This document shows, one piece after another, positions 34,265 through 43,184 of a stretch of 64,000 nucleotides of DNA (position 1 is its first letter; the number at the start of each line of letters is the position of its first letter). Location of the stretch: positions 1,287,501 to 1,351,500 of the forward strand of contig NZ_LT962687.1 of NCBI RefSeq assembly GCF_900199635.1, read 5' to 3'. The stretch is from Anaerotruncus massiliensis (ex Togo et al. 2026). Its GTDB lineage: Bacteria > Bacillota > Clostridia > Oscillospirales > Ruminococcaceae. A program made the translations under genes and the position numbers. The notes beneath the pieces are model-generated. The model searched no databases. It had not been told where the DNA came from and was given only the letters and a program-made list of their open reading frames with translations.

Positions 34265-34966
34265 ATGGAAGTGAAACGCAGAATCATCACGATTGACGAA
34301 GAGAAATGCAACGGCTGCGGGCTGTGCGCGGACGCCTGTCATGAGGGCGCGATCGGCATGGCGGACGGGAAGGCGAAGCTCCTGCGGGAGGACTACTGCG
34401 ACGGTCTCGGGGACTGCCTGCCCGCCTGTCCGACGGGTGCGATCTCCTTTGAGGAGCGGGAAGCACCTGCCTACGACCATGCGGCGGTGCTCGCCGCGAA
34501 GGCGGAGAAGCCGCTGCCCTGCGGCTGCCCGGGCAGTCAGGTCAAAACGATCGAGCGGCCCCGGCGGGAGACGCCCGTGCCCGAAGCAAAAACGGCAAGC
34601 GAGCTGCGCCAGTGGCCGGTGCAGCTGAAGCTGGTTCCGGTGAACGCGCCCTGTTTTGACGGCGCGCACCTGCTCGTCGCGGCCGATTGCACCGCCTTTG
34701 CCCACGGGGATTTTCACCGGCGGTTTCTGAAAAACCGCGTGGCGCTCGTCGGCTGTCCCAAGCTCGACGAGGGGGACTACGCCGTCAAGCTGACGGAAAT
34801 CCTCCGCGAAAACGACGTCAAAAGCGTCCATGTGGTGCGTATGGAGGTGCCCTGCTGCGGCGGGATCGAAAATGCCGTCCGGCGCGCCCTGCAGGCCAGC
34901 GGGAAATGGATCCCCTGGCAGGTGACGGTCATTTCCACCTCGGGCGAGGTTGTGGACGAGACCTGA
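34265..34966 (+). CDS. Ferredoxin-like iron-sulfur protein
   Basis: The 233-aa protein begins with a 2x[4Fe-4S] ferredoxin domain (CNGCGLCADACHEGAI and, less regular, CDGLGDCLPACPTGAI). A linker with a CGC motif follows, then an alpha/beta domain (about 105-233) with DCTAFAHGDFHRRFL, VGCPKLDEGDYAVKLT and VPCCGGIENAV. This layout is known from uncharacterised ferredoxins of anaerobes in which the C-terminal Cys residues may hold another cofactor. Electron transfer is inferred; partners unknown. Start is uncertain among ATG 34262, ATG 34265 and GTG 34271, because AGGGAGG ends at 34261 and best fits the last one. The gene is a single unit with its own terminator. Confidence 0.82.
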   Translation: MEVKRRIITIDEEKCNGCGLCADACHEGAIGMADGKAKLLREDYCDGLGDCLPACPTGAISFEEREAPAYDHAAVLAAKAEKPLPCGCPGSQVKTIERPRRETPVPEAKTASELRQWPVQLKLVPVNAPCFDGAHLLVAADCTAFAHGDFHRRFLKNRVALVGCPKLDEGDYAVKLTEILRENDVKSVHVVRMEVPCCGGIENAVRRALQASGKWIPWQVTVISTSGEVVDET

Positions 34967-34978
34967 TTCTGTAAAGCA

Positions 34979-35013
34979 AAACGGCTCCCGCATATTACGG
35001 GAGCCGTTTTTTT
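34979..35013 (+). terminator. Terminator after the ferredoxin gene
   Basis: A 12-bp stem (34979-34990 with 34998-35009) followed by seven T in total. Confidence 0.92.
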
Positions 35014-35154
35014 GCACAATGCTTAGGCTGGTAAACGGCGGAAAGCATGCTGGCAATTGGAAAACCAGGATTAAAATATACAATTCATGGTAAAAGTTCC
35101 TAAAAATTTAGTAAATTTCACGAAATATAATGTCGAAATTTGTTGAAAAGAATG

Positions 35155-35183
35155 TTGACTTGTTTTACGGTGCTGGTTATAAT
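35155..35183 (+). promoter_or_regulatory. Strong promoter of the pseudouridine/nucleoside operon
   Basis: TTGACT (35155-35160), 17 bp, TATAAT (35178-35183), in an AT-rich stretch that contrasts with the GC-rich genes. Confidence 0.85.
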
Positions 35184-35212
35184 GAAAATATAAGGAAATG
35201 GTTATGCGAATA

Positions 35213-35227
35213 ATCAAACGCTTAGAT
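35213..35227 (+). promoter_or_regulatory. Operator-like imperfect palindrome
   Basis: ATCAAACGCTTAGAT: arms ATC-AA and TT-GAT around a central CGC. It lies between the -10 and the ribosome site, where a repressor would block transcription. The HTH-bearing product of the first gene could bind here; this is inference. Confidence 0.35.
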
Positions 35228-35241
35228 CGGAGGCGGGACAG

Positions 35242-36360
35242 ATGGTAACCGACAGGGAACGGGAACTGCTCTCCTGGATCGAGGAAAACCCGATGATGTC
35301 CCAGCAGGAGCTTGCCGACCGCGCGGGGATCACCCGGTCGTCCGTTTCGGTCCATATCTCCAACCTGATGAAGAAAGGCATGATTCAGGGAAAGGGTTAT
35401 GTTGTACAAAAACGCCCCTACGTGGCAGTTGTCGGCGGTATCAACATGGATATCGCGGGGTATGCCAGCGGGGAGGTGGTGCCGCACGATTCCAACCCGG
35501 GCAGGGTGGAGCACACGGCAGGCGGCGTGGGGCGGAACGAGGCGCACAGCATGCGTCTTCTGGGGCTGGACGTTAAGCTGGTGACCGCCTTCGGTGACGA
35601 TCTTTACGCGGAAAAACTTCGGCAGAACTGCCGCGACCTTGGCATCGACGTCAAGGACGCGATCACGGTCGTCAATGCCGCGACTTCGACCTATCTTTCG
35701 GTGGTGGACCACAGGGGGGATCCGGTGGTGGGCATCTCAAGTATGGATATCTACGACTACCTCACTCCGGCATTGCTCGCACAGCGTATGGGGGTTATCA
35801 ACCGGGCGCACACCTGTGTGGTGGACACAAACCTCACCGAGGACGCCCTTCGCTTTCTGGCGGACAACTGCCGCGTACCGCTCTTCGCGGAGACGATCTC
35901 GGTCGCCAAGGCGCACAAGCTACGCGGAATTCTTGACCGGATCGATACGCTCAAAGCGGACCGGCTGGAAGTCCAGCTGCTGCTCGGGCGGGAGCCCGAT
36001 GAAAAGGCTGATGTGGCAGAGACAGCCAGCCAGCTGCTGAACCGGGGGGTCAGACATGTTTACATCACTCTCTCGTCGGGAGCGTACTGTGCGGACGAGA
36101 CCGGTTCCTGGCGGCTTCCCGGCTATCCGGCGGAGGTCGTCAACAAGACGGGCGCGCGGGACAGTTTTATGGCCGCGCTCGTGTGGGCGCGGATGCGCGG
36201 GATGGACCTTCGGGAATCCGCCTGCGCGGGGCTGGCGGCAGCCAGCATCTGCACAGCGGGGGAACCGGTCGTCAATGAGGAGCTCAGCGAACAATATATG
36301 CTGGAGGTGATGCAGGGAACACGGAAGATCACCGCGTCGAAAACCAGGTACTTTCTCTGA
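35242..36360 (+). CDS. HTH-PfkB fusion protein of the pseudouridine-kinase type, with altered active-site motif
   Basis: The 372-aa protein has an N-terminal winged helix (about 1-58: MSQQELADRAGITRSSVSVH, ISNLMKKG). A PfkB/ribokinase domain follows (VAVVGGINMDIAGYAS, HTAGGVGRNEAHSMRLLG). This fusion is a known form of pseudouridine kinase-like proteins in Firmicutes. The PfkB signature that should read TGAGDS reads TGARDSFMAAL. The catalytic Asp remains, but Arg replaces a Gly of the anion hole. The protein may therefore be mainly a sugar- or nucleoside-sensing repressor. It is the first gene of the operon and has an operator-like palindrome in its leader. An intact PfkB kinase is encoded last in the operon. 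Confidence 0.82.
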   Translation: MVTDRERELLSWIEENPMMSQQELADRAGITRSSVSVHISNLMKKGMIQGKGYVVQKRPYVAVVGGINMDIAGYASGEVVPHDSNPGRVEHTAGGVGRNEAHSMRLLGLDVKLVTAFGDDLYAEKLRQNCRDLGIDVKDAITVVNAATSTYLSVVDHRGDPVVGISSMDIYDYLTPALLAQRMGVINRAHTCVVDTNLTEDALRFLADNCRVPLFAETISVAKAHKLRGILDRIDTLKADRLEVQLLLGREPDEKADVAETASQLLNRGVRHVYITLSSGAYCADETGSWRLPGYPAEVVNKTGARDSFMAALVWARMRGMDLRESACAGLAAASICTAGEPVVNEELSEQYMLEVMQGTRKITASKTRYFL

Positions 36361-36495
36361 GCCGGCAGTGGGGCCGGCCATACGTGGACGGGCGATGAGG
36401 CCCGACATCTATGTGTGTGAAACGCCCGGCCGGGAGGGCCCTCCGGGCGCGTCAATTCCCCGGGTGGGGAAGTGAAATAAAAAGGAGAGATTGGA

Positions 36496-37536
36496 ATGAA
36501 CGGAAAGAAAATGCTCGCGCTGCTGCTGGCAGTCGTCATGGCGGTCATGCCGCTTTCAGGCTGCTCGATGAAGGGAGCGGCGGAACAGCCCGCGGCGCCG
36601 TCGGCTCCGGCGGACGCCGTTTCAGCGGATGGGACGGGTGACACAGCACCGGGAGAAGAAAAACAGCTGAAGATTGGTTTTTCCATTATCACGCTGACGT
36701 TCCCCTACTACGTGAAGATGCTCGATGGATTTGAGGCTGCCTGCAAGGAAAAGGGTTGGGACTATGTCTATACCGACGCGGGTATGGACGTGGAAAAGAC
36801 GGTCAACGACTGCCTCGACCTCACCCTCAAGGATATTGACGCGCTTGTGATTGCAAGCTGGTACGGCGATTCGCTGCAGGATGTCTTTGAACAGTGCAAG
36901 GCGGCAAACATTCCCGTATTCCTGATTGACACCGGTTCTCTGCCGCCCGATGGGGACTATGTGACCAACATCGGGACCGTCGATTTCGACGCGGGCTACA
37001 ATGGCGGATACTGGGCCGCCGGGCAGATGAAAGAGGCGGGGAAAGAAGCCGTCAGAATGATTTCCTTCACCACGGCGACCTCCAACGGCCGCAACCGCGC
37101 CGACGGATTTGTCAAGGGCCTCGAGGAGGGCGGACTCACAGTGGAGGTGGTGAATGAGTATCTCGGCGATTCCCGAGAGAGCTACATGACCTCCTGTGAG
37201 GATGCGCTCGTGACCTATCCGGAACTCGACCTGGTCTTTGCGGCGAACGCGCAGGGGGGCTTGGGAGCGTATGATGCCTGCGTCGCGGCCAACCGACCCG
37301 AGGTCAAAATTGTCGGTTTCGACTGCGAGGATGAAGAGGTCGAGCTGATCGACAAGGGTACCCAGTACATAGCGAGCGTCATGCAGCTTCCCGCCGGCAT
37401 GGCCCAGCAGACCATCCAGAATATCGAGGACTATCTCTATAACGGGGCGACCTTTGAAAAATCCACCCCCTACGAGTCGGGCGTTTACTGCGCACAGGGC
37501 GCGCTGACCACGGAGGATATCCTCGGAAGCAAATAA
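36496..37536 (+). CDS. Nucleoside/sugar-binding lipoprotein of an ABC transporter
   Basis: Start ATG follows AAAGGAGAG; 346 aa with lipobox LSGC (Cys23) and a spacer to about residue 58. The type 1 periplasmic-binding domain begins KIGFSIITLTFPYYVKM and includes DALVIASWYGDSLQDVF, VFAANAQGGLGAYDAC and KIVGFDCEDEEV. It should capture the substrate for the ATPase and permease that follow; operon partners suggest pseudouridine or a related nucleoside. An imperfect hairpin lies between it and the ATPase gene. Confidence 0.88.
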   Translation: MNGKKMLALLLAVVMAVMPLSGCSMKGAAEQPAAPSAPADAVSADGTGDTAPGEEKQLKIGFSIITLTFPYYVKMLDGFEAACKEKGWDYVYTDAGMDVEKTVNDCLDLTLKDIDALVIASWYGDSLQDVFEQCKAANIPVFLIDTGSLPPDGDYVTNIGTVDFDAGYNGGYWAAGQMKEAGKEAVRMISFTTATSNGRNRADGFVKGLEEGGLTVEVVNEYLGDSRESYMTSCEDALVTYPELDLVFAANAQGGLGAYDACVAANRPEVKIVGFDCEDEEVELIDKGTQYIASVMQLPAGMAQQTIQNIEDYLYNGATFEKSTPYESGVYCAQGALTTEDILGSK

Positions 37537-37564
37537 GAGCGAAACTCCCTTCGCCTGCGGCCCC

Positions 37565-37588
37565 CCGGGACGGACAACCGTTCCGGGC
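37565..37588 (+). repeat. Intercistronic hairpin in the transporter operon
   Basis: CCGGGACGG pairs with CCGTTCCGG (one G-U pair) around ACAA. Its place after the binding-protein gene fits the common pattern of higher expression of that gene than of the ATPase. Confidence 0.5.
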
Positions 37589-37617
37589 CCGCGGGTTCTG
37601 TGGAAAGGAACATTGCC

Positions 37618-39123
37618 ATGCAGGAAAATTACGACGAGAATGTGCTCGTATTAAAAGGGGTCTGCAAGGAATTCCCGGGCGTCAAGGCGCTGGCTGACGT
37701 CGACCTGACCATCCGTCGCGGAGAGGTCCACGCCCTGGTCGGGGAGAACGGCGCGGGCAAATCGACGCTGATGAAGATCCTTTCGGGCGCCTATAAAAAA
37801 GATGGAGGAACCATCCTTTTTAATGGGCGGGAGGTGGAAATCGGTACCCCGAAGGCGGCTGAAAAGATTGGGATTTCGATCATCCACCAGGAGCTCAACC
37901 TGATGGGCAGCCTGACGGTCGCGGAAAATATCTTCCTCGGCCGCCAGCCGAGATCCCGAGGCATCGTCCAGTGGAAAAAGATGTTTGACGATGCACAGGC
38001 GCTTTTCCAGCGGCTCGGAATAGACGAGGATGTCCGGAGACCTGTGTGCGAACTGAGCATCGCCCGCCAGCAGATGGTGGAGATCGCCAAGGCGGTGAGC
38101 GTCGACGCGAAGGTCGTCATCATGGACGAGCCGACCTCCTCGCTCACCTCACGGGAGACGGAAATCCTGTTTTCGATCATCGGGACGCTGAAGGAGCAGG
38201 GGGTCGCGGTGATCTTCATCACCCACCGGCTGGAGGAAATCTTCCGGGTGGCCGACCGGCTGACCGTCCTGCGCGACGGCTGCTACATCGGCACGCGTGA
38301 GGTGAAGGAGACCACCAAGGACGAACTGATCGCGATGATGATCGGACGGGAGCTCACCCAGCAGTTCCCCGCGCGGAATGCGGAGATCGGGGAGGTCTGC
38401 CTCAAGGTGGAGCACCTCTCGGACGGAAGACGGGTCAGGGACGTCTCCTTCGAGGTGCGCCACGGGGAAGTCGTCGGCTTCGCCGGGCTGGTCGGTTCGG
38501 GACGCACCGAGACGATGCGCCTCATCTTCGGGGCGGACAAACGCAGGTCGGGCAGGATTCTCATCAACGGCCGCGAGGCGGCCATGGCCACCACACGGGA
38601 CGGCATCCGGTCCCGGATCGGCTTTGTCACCGAGGACCGCAAGGGAGAGGGGCTACTGCTTTCGCTGCCGGTGCGGTTCAACATCACGCTGGTTGCCATC
38701 CGCAAAATCCAGCGGATGCGGATGCTCAACATGAAGAAGGAGCAGCAGGTCTCGGAGGACTATGTGAAGAGTCTGCACATCGCCACCCCGTCGATTAATC
38801 AACGGGTCGTCTACCTCAGCGGCGGCAACCAGCAGAAGGTGGTTGTGGCCAAGTGGCTCTTCTCCGATTCGGAGATCGTCATTTTGGATGAGCCGACCCG
38901 CGGGATCGACGTGGGGGCCAAACGGGAAATCTATGAGATCATCAACCGGCTGGCGTCGGAAGGCAAGGCCGTCATCGTGGTCTCCTCCGAGATGGAGGAG
39001 GTCATGGGGATCAGCGACCGCATCATCGTGATGCGGGAGGGCGAGGTTGCCGGGACGGTGGAACGGAAGGACTTTTCCCAGCAGCGGATTACAGAATATG
39101 CGGTAGGAGGGACGGCGTCATGA
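37618..39123 (+). CDS. ABC transporter ATP-binding protein (RbsA type) of the nucleoside operon
   Basis: ATG 37618 follows GGAAAGGAA by eight bases; 501 aa. The first ABC domain has Walker A GENGAGKST, signature LSIARQQ and Walker B VIMDEPTSSL. The second has GLVGSGRTE, LSGGNQQ and an intact VILDEPTRGID, unlike the paralogue at 22898-24403. It powers import with the single permease encoded next, whose ATG overlaps its stop by four bases. Confidence 0.93.
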   Translation: MQENYDENVLVLKGVCKEFPGVKALADVDLTIRRGEVHALVGENGAGKSTLMKILSGAYKKDGGTILFNGREVEIGTPKAAEKIGISIIHQELNLMGSLTVAENIFLGRQPRSRGIVQWKKMFDDAQALFQRLGIDEDVRRPVCELSIARQQMVEIAKAVSVDAKVVIMDEPTSSLTSRETEILFSIIGTLKEQGVAVIFITHRLEEIFRVADRLTVLRDGCYIGTREVKETTKDELIAMMIGRELTQQFPARNAEIGEVCLKVEHLSDGRRVRDVSFEVRHGEVVGFAGLVGSGRTETMRLIFGADKRRSGRILINGREAAMATTRDGIRSRIGFVTEDRKGEGLLLSLPVRFNITLVAIRKIQRMRMLNMKKEQQVSEDYVKSLHIATPSINQRVVYLSGGNQQKVVVAKWLFSDSEIVILDEPTRGIDVGAKREIYEIINRLASEGKAVIVVSSEMEEVMGISDRIIVMREGEVAGTVERKDFSQQRITEYAVGGTAS

Positions 39124-40094
39124 GCGGCGGAGCCCAAAAGAGAAACCTGACCGCGGGGAAGATGGTGAGTTACGCCTGGAACAAGCTCGGCGTATGGCTG
39201 GTTTTTATCATTCTCTTCATCCTTCTCGCGTTTGCCAACGAAAAATTTCTGCTTCCTGCGAACCTGATCAACGTGGTGCGGCAGATCTGTGTAAACGCCG
39301 TTGTGGCGCTCGGCGCGACCTATGTCGTGCTCTGCGGCGAGATCGACCTGAGCCAGAGCTCGCTGGCGGTGCTCGCGGGATGCGGCTGCGCGATGCTGAT
39401 CATGAGGGCCGGGATGAACATCTACCTCGCGATGGTCATTTCCCTTGCGGCCGGTACGGTCGTCGGCGCGCTGATGGGGCTCATCGTCACCAAGCTGCGC
39501 GTGCAGTCGTTCATCGCGACTCTCGGCATGCAGTATGCGCTGGCGGGCGTCGTGCTTCTGCTCACCAACAGCCAGCCGATCACCGGGCTGCCAGATTCCT
39601 TCGCGGTCTTCGGGCGCGGCTATGTCGGCCCGATCCCCGTCCCGTCGATCATTTTGGTGATCGTCTTCCTGATCGGCGCGTTTGTTTTAAAATATACCGC
39701 CTTTGGACGCAATGTGCTGGCCGTCGGCGAAAATCCGACCGCGGCGAACCTGTCGGGCATCAGCGTGCACAGGACCAAGATCGCCGTCTTTGCGATCGCG
39801 GGTCTCATGAGCGCGATGGGCGGCCTGCTGCTGACCGCGCGGCTCTCGTCGGGACAGCCGTCGTCCGGCTCGGACCTGTCCCTGCAGGCGCTGGCCGCCG
39901 TCTTTGTCGGCGGCGCGAGCAAGGGCAGCGTCATGAACACGCTGGCGGGCGCGCTCATCATGGGCCTGATCAACAACGGCCTCAACCTCATGGAGGTCAA
40001 CGCCTACTGGCAGAAGGTCGCGCTCGGGTTCATCATCGTCGGCGCGGTCGCGCTGGACATGTTCCGTTCGTCCCACTCCGGGTCGAAACAATAA
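39120..40094 (+). CDS. ABC transporter permease (RbsC family) of the nucleoside operon
   Basis: The 324-aa membrane protein has BPD_transp_2 landmarks (LGATYVVLCGEIDLSQSSLA, IVTKLRVQSFIATLGMQYA, AVGENPTAANLSGISVHRTK, FVGGASKGSVMNTLAGALI). Only one permease gene is present, so a homodimeric channel is expected, as in the ribose system. It is coupled to the ATPase gene by a 4-base overlap and followed 15 bases later by psuG. Confidence 0.93.
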   Translation: MSGGAQKRNLTAGKMVSYAWNKLGVWLVFIILFILLAFANEKFLLPANLINVVRQICVNAVVALGATYVVLCGEIDLSQSSLAVLAGCGCAMLIMRAGMNIYLAMVISLAAGTVVGALMGLIVTKLRVQSFIATLGMQYALAGVVLLLTNSQPITGLPDSFAVFGRGYVGPIPVPSIILVIVFLIGAFVLKYTAFGRNVLAVGENPTAANLSGISVHRTKIAVFAIAGLMSAMGGLLLTARLSSGQPSSGSDLSLQALAAVFVGGASKGSVMNTLAGALIMGLINNGLNLMEVNAYWQKVALGFIIVGAVALDMFRSSHSGSKQ

Positions 40095-40109
40095 AGGAGG
40101 ATGCGCACA

Positions 40110-41033
40110 TTGCTTTCTAAGGAGTTTTTGGAGTGCTCGCCCGAGGTCGAAGCCGCCCTGGCGGCGGGAAAGCCTGTGGTTGCGCTCGAGTCGACGATCA
40201 TCTCCCACGGCATGCCCTACCCGAAGAATGTTGAGACCGCGCTCGCGGTCGAACGGGTCGTGCGGGAGCAGGGGGCCGTGCCCGCGACGATTGCGGTGAT
40301 CGGCGGGAAGCTCAAAGCGGGACTCAGCGAGGAGGAGATCATCCACCTCGGCAAAAAGGGGACGGAGGTCATCAAGGCGAGCCGCCGCGACCTGCCCATC
40401 CTGCACGCACTTGGCAGGGACGGCGCCACCACGGTGGCCGCGACGATGATCGTCGCGCACCTGGCCGGCATTTCCGTCTTCTGCACGGGCGGCGTCGGCG
40501 GGGTGCACCGTGGCGGGGAGAACACGATGGACATTTCCGCGGACCTCGAGGAACTGGCGCAGACGCCGGTGCTCGTCGTCTGCGCCGGGGCCAAGTCGAT
40601 CCTCGACATCGGCCGCACCCTCGAATACCTCGAGACCAAGGGGGTTCCGGTTGTCGGCTACCAGACTTCGGAGATGCCCGCCTTCTACACGCGGAAAAGC
40701 GGCTTTGGGGTCGATTACCGATTGGATACGCCGGGCGAGATCGCGGCCTCCTTTTACGCCAAGCGGAAGATGGAGATCCCCGGCGGCATGCTCGTGGCAA
40801 ATCCCATTCCGGAGCAGTACGCGATGGACGCGGACTACATCAACGGCAAGATTGACGAGGCGGTCGCGGATGCGGAGCGCCGGGGGGTCAAGGGCAAGGA
40901 GATCACCCCCTTCCTGCTCGATGCAATCCAGAAGATCACAGGCGGCGAAAGCCTGGAAGCGAATATCCGTCTTGTCTTCAACAACGCGGTCGCCGCGTCG
41001 AACATCGCGGTGGAACTGGCAAAGCTGAAATAA
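40110..41033 (+). CDS. psuG: Pseudouridine-5'-phosphate glycosidase
   Basis: I choose TTG 40110, nine bases after AAAGGAGG, because the ATG at 40101 touches the ribosome site; the result, 307 aa, is typical. Family marks: VVALESTIISHGMPYPKN, GRDGATTVAATMIVAHLAGI, FCTGGVGGVHRGGENTMDIS, DIGRTLEYLETKGVPVVGYQ and LVANPIP. The enzyme reversibly splits pseudouridine 5'-phosphate into uracil and ribose 5-phosphate with a Mn2+-dependent ring-opening mechanism. Its presence identifies the operon as pseudouridine salvage. Confidence 0.96.
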   Translation: MLSKEFLECSPEVEAALAAGKPVVALESTIISHGMPYPKNVETALAVERVVREQGAVPATIAVIGGKLKAGLSEEEIIHLGKKGTEVIKASRRDLPILHALGRDGATTVAATMIVAHLAGISVFCTGGVGGVHRGGENTMDISADLEELAQTPVLVVCAGAKSILDIGRTLEYLETKGVPVVGYQTSEMPAFYTRKSGFGVDYRLDTPGEIAASFYAKRKMEIPGGMLVANPIPEQYAMDADYINGKIDEAVADAERRGVKGKEITPFLLDAIQKITGGESLEANIRLVFNNAVAASNIAVELAKLK

Positions 41034-41060
41034 CCGATGGAATAGAAAGGAAGGACTCTT

Positions 41061-41909
41061 ATGAGCAAGATCAATCGAAACGAGCCGCCCCTCTTTGAGG
41101 TGGATGGAAAAGCGGTCCTGACGGGACTCAGGCGCGGAGACAAACTGGGCAGGTATGCGATCCTGGCGGTCCGCGATCCGCTGGGCTTTTCCAAGGATGC
41201 GGCGGACGTCATCGCCGACTCGATGACCGACGTCAGGGAGATCACCCGCAATTCGATGTTCACCGTCCTCAGCGGCTGCTATCAGGACGCGCAGATCATC
41301 GTCTGTTCCACCGGCAGCGGCGGCGCGGACACCGAGATCGCAATGGTGGACCTCATGCAGTACGGCGGCGTGGACACCTTCCTGCGCATCGGCACCTCGG
41401 GCACCCAGCGCCCCGACCTCAACGTCGGCGACATTGTCATCACCTCCGGCGCGGTCCGCGACGAGGGCCTTACCAAGGAATATATCGACGCCTGCTACCC
41501 CGCCATCGCCAGCTATGAGCTGATGCTGCCGATGATCGAATCGGCGCAGGCCCGTTCCCTCCGCTATCATGTCGGCATCACCCGCTCCAACGATGCGATC
41601 TACTGTGGACAGGGCCGCCCGGTTATGGGGTACCTGCCCAACGAAGGCGTTGTCGAGCATTGGGTGAACGCAGGCGTGCTCAACGTCGAACGCGAGACGG
41701 CCGCCATCCTGACCCTTGCTCAGCTCTTCCATGCGCGCGGCGGTTCGATCTGCACGGTCTGCAACAGCTCGATCACCCAGAAGGTCGGCGTATCGCAGGG
41801 GATCGACGATGCGATCGCCGTCGGTCTGGAGGGGCTTGCACTCCTCGCCAGGCGCGACGCGGAGAAGGAAAGGGCCGGGCAGAAATGGTGGAGCCCGCAC
41901 TGCGGCTGA
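41061..41909 (+). CDS. Nucleoside phosphorylase, uridine-phosphorylase-like
   Basis: The 282-aa protein (ATG after GAAAGGAAGG) belongs to the PNP/UDP phosphorylase family. Seen: VLSGCYQDAQIIVCSTGSGG, TFLRIGTSGTQRPDLNVGD, VLNVERETAAILTLAQLFHA, and a C-terminal phosphate/ribose site. Such enzymes cleave uridine or a purine nucleoside with phosphate to give the base and ribose 1-phosphate. Placed after psuG, uridine is the best guess, so the operon may salvage both C- and N-linked uracil nucleosides. Substrate preference not provable here. Confidence 0.88.
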   Translation: MSKINRNEPPLFEVDGKAVLTGLRRGDKLGRYAILAVRDPLGFSKDAADVIADSMTDVREITRNSMFTVLSGCYQDAQIIVCSTGSGGADTEIAMVDLMQYGGVDTFLRIGTSGTQRPDLNVGDIVITSGAVRDEGLTKEYIDACYPAIASYELMLPMIESAQARSLRYHVGITRSNDAIYCGQGRPVMGYLPNEGVVEHWVNAGVLNVERETAAILTLAQLFHARGGSICTVCNSSITQKVGVSQGIDDAIAVGLEGLALLARRDAEKERAGQKWWSPHCG

Positions 41910-41942
41910 TGCGCCGGCAAAATGGGAAAGGGGGGCCGGAGG

Positions 41943-42914
41943 ATGGGGCTGAAGACGCCGCCCGGCGGCATGAATAAAACAGCCGGGCCGGAGGTGCTTG
42001 CGATCGGCGACGTGCTGATGGATTACCAGTACTGGGTCGACCGGTTCCCGCAGAGGGGCGGGGACGTCAAAATCCTGATGTCGAGCTGCAGCCCGGGCGG
42101 ATCCGCGGCGAACACTGCGTTTTCCCTCGCGCTGCTGGGGATCCGGTGCGGATTCTGCGGACGGATCGGGAAGGACGCGGCGGGCCGTCGTGTCGAGGAA
42201 CGTATGCAGAACGCAGGTCTGGACCTGAGCTGCATGCAGTACGGCGACGACACCGGCTATACCGTGACGATCATAGACGACCGTAGCGAACGGACGATGC
42301 TATCCTTTCGCGGCGCAGCCGGCGAACCGCTGGAATTGACCGCCGCGCTCCGGCAGACGCTGCAAACCGTCCGGGTGCTGCTGCTCTCCGGATACCTGCT
42401 GGCCGATGCGGCGCAGGCGCGCTTTGCGGTCGAGGCCGCCGGGATGACGCGGCGGGCGGGCGGGCTGGTCGCGCTCGACGCCTCCCCAAATATCGAAAAT
42501 GTCCCGCCCGATACCCTGCGGGAGGCGCTCGCTGTAACCGATATCCTGCTGCCGAACCGGCGGGAGATGCAGGCGATCACCGGCGTTTGGGAAACGGGCG
42601 CCGGCCTGGATGCACTGCTGTGCAGGGTGCCGATCGCCGCGCTCAAGCTGGGCGCGGAGGGGTCGGCGCTCGGGATCCGCGGCGGATACTCCGAAACCGG
42701 ACGCTGGCATGTCCCTGCCGTCGAGGTGACCCCGCTGGATACGACGGGCGCGGGAGACGCCTTCAACGCGGGATTTCTCGCGTCCTACCTGCGCGGGGAA
42801 AAACCAGAGGACTGGCTTCGAGCGGGAAACGCGCTCGCCGCGCGGGCAATCTCGCAAAAGGGCGCCGTGCCGTTCGACGGAATGGAAGAAAAGGTGTGTG
42901 CCGGAGTCGGCTGA
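41943..42914 (+). CDS. PfkB-family carbohydrate/nucleoside kinase
   Basis: Start ATG 41943 lies about seven bases after AAAGGGGGG; ATG 41970 is an alternative. 323 aa. It has the N-terminal PfkB signature (EVLAIGDVLMDYQYWVDRFP, SPGGSAANTAFSLALLG) and the intact C-terminal signature DTTGAGDAFNAGF. As the last gene of the pseudouridine operon it is the best candidate for making pseudouridine 5'-phosphate for PsuG, given that the first gene's kinase motif is altered. Ribokinase activity is the alternative. Confidence 0.88.
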   Translation: MGLKTPPGGMNKTAGPEVLAIGDVLMDYQYWVDRFPQRGGDVKILMSSCSPGGSAANTAFSLALLGIRCGFCGRIGKDAAGRRVEERMQNAGLDLSCMQYGDDTGYTVTIIDDRSERTMLSFRGAAGEPLELTAALRQTLQTVRVLLLSGYLLADAAQARFAVEAAGMTRRAGGLVALDASPNIENVPPDTLREALAVTDILLPNRREMQAITGVWETGAGLDALLCRVPIAALKLGAEGSALGIRGGYSETGRWHVPAVEVTPLDTTGAGDAFNAGFLASYLRGEKPEDWLRAGNALAARAISQKGAVPFDGMEEKVCAGVG

Positions 42915-42930
42915 TTGCACACCGGATATC

Positions 42931-42969
42931 CAGAGGGGATCCCGCCGGCGGGATTCCCTCTGATTCTTT
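42931..42969 (+). terminator. Terminator of the pseudouridine operon
   Basis: A 16-bp near-perfect inverted repeat (42931-42946 with 42947-42962) followed by TGATTCTTTT. Confidence 0.75.
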
Positions 42970-42984
42970 TCCTGGCCGCCCGGC

Positions 42985-43026
42985 CTTCCATTCATAAAAC
43001 GAATGGAAAGCGCTATATATTATAAT
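42985..43026 (+). promoter_or_regulatory. Promoter region of the siroheme operon with an inverted repeat
   Basis: CTTCCATTC (about 42985) is inverted as GAATGGAAG (about 43001). TTCATA (42991-42996), 17 bp and TATATA (43014-43019) make a possible promoter, so the repeat would overlap the -35 as an operator. A second -10-like TATAAT is at 43021-43026. Confidence 0.45.
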
Positions 43027-43184
43027 TGTATGGAAAAGCGGTACAGCTTGACTTTTGGGCCGGATTCCGATAAAATTTAAGGCATTACAAATGGTTGTTT
43101 GCCGCACAGTCCCACGCCATTCGGAAGCGACGCGCTGCCGGATGGCGTTTTGTATGGGGCGCGGCGGAGGATGGAGGAGTCGGT

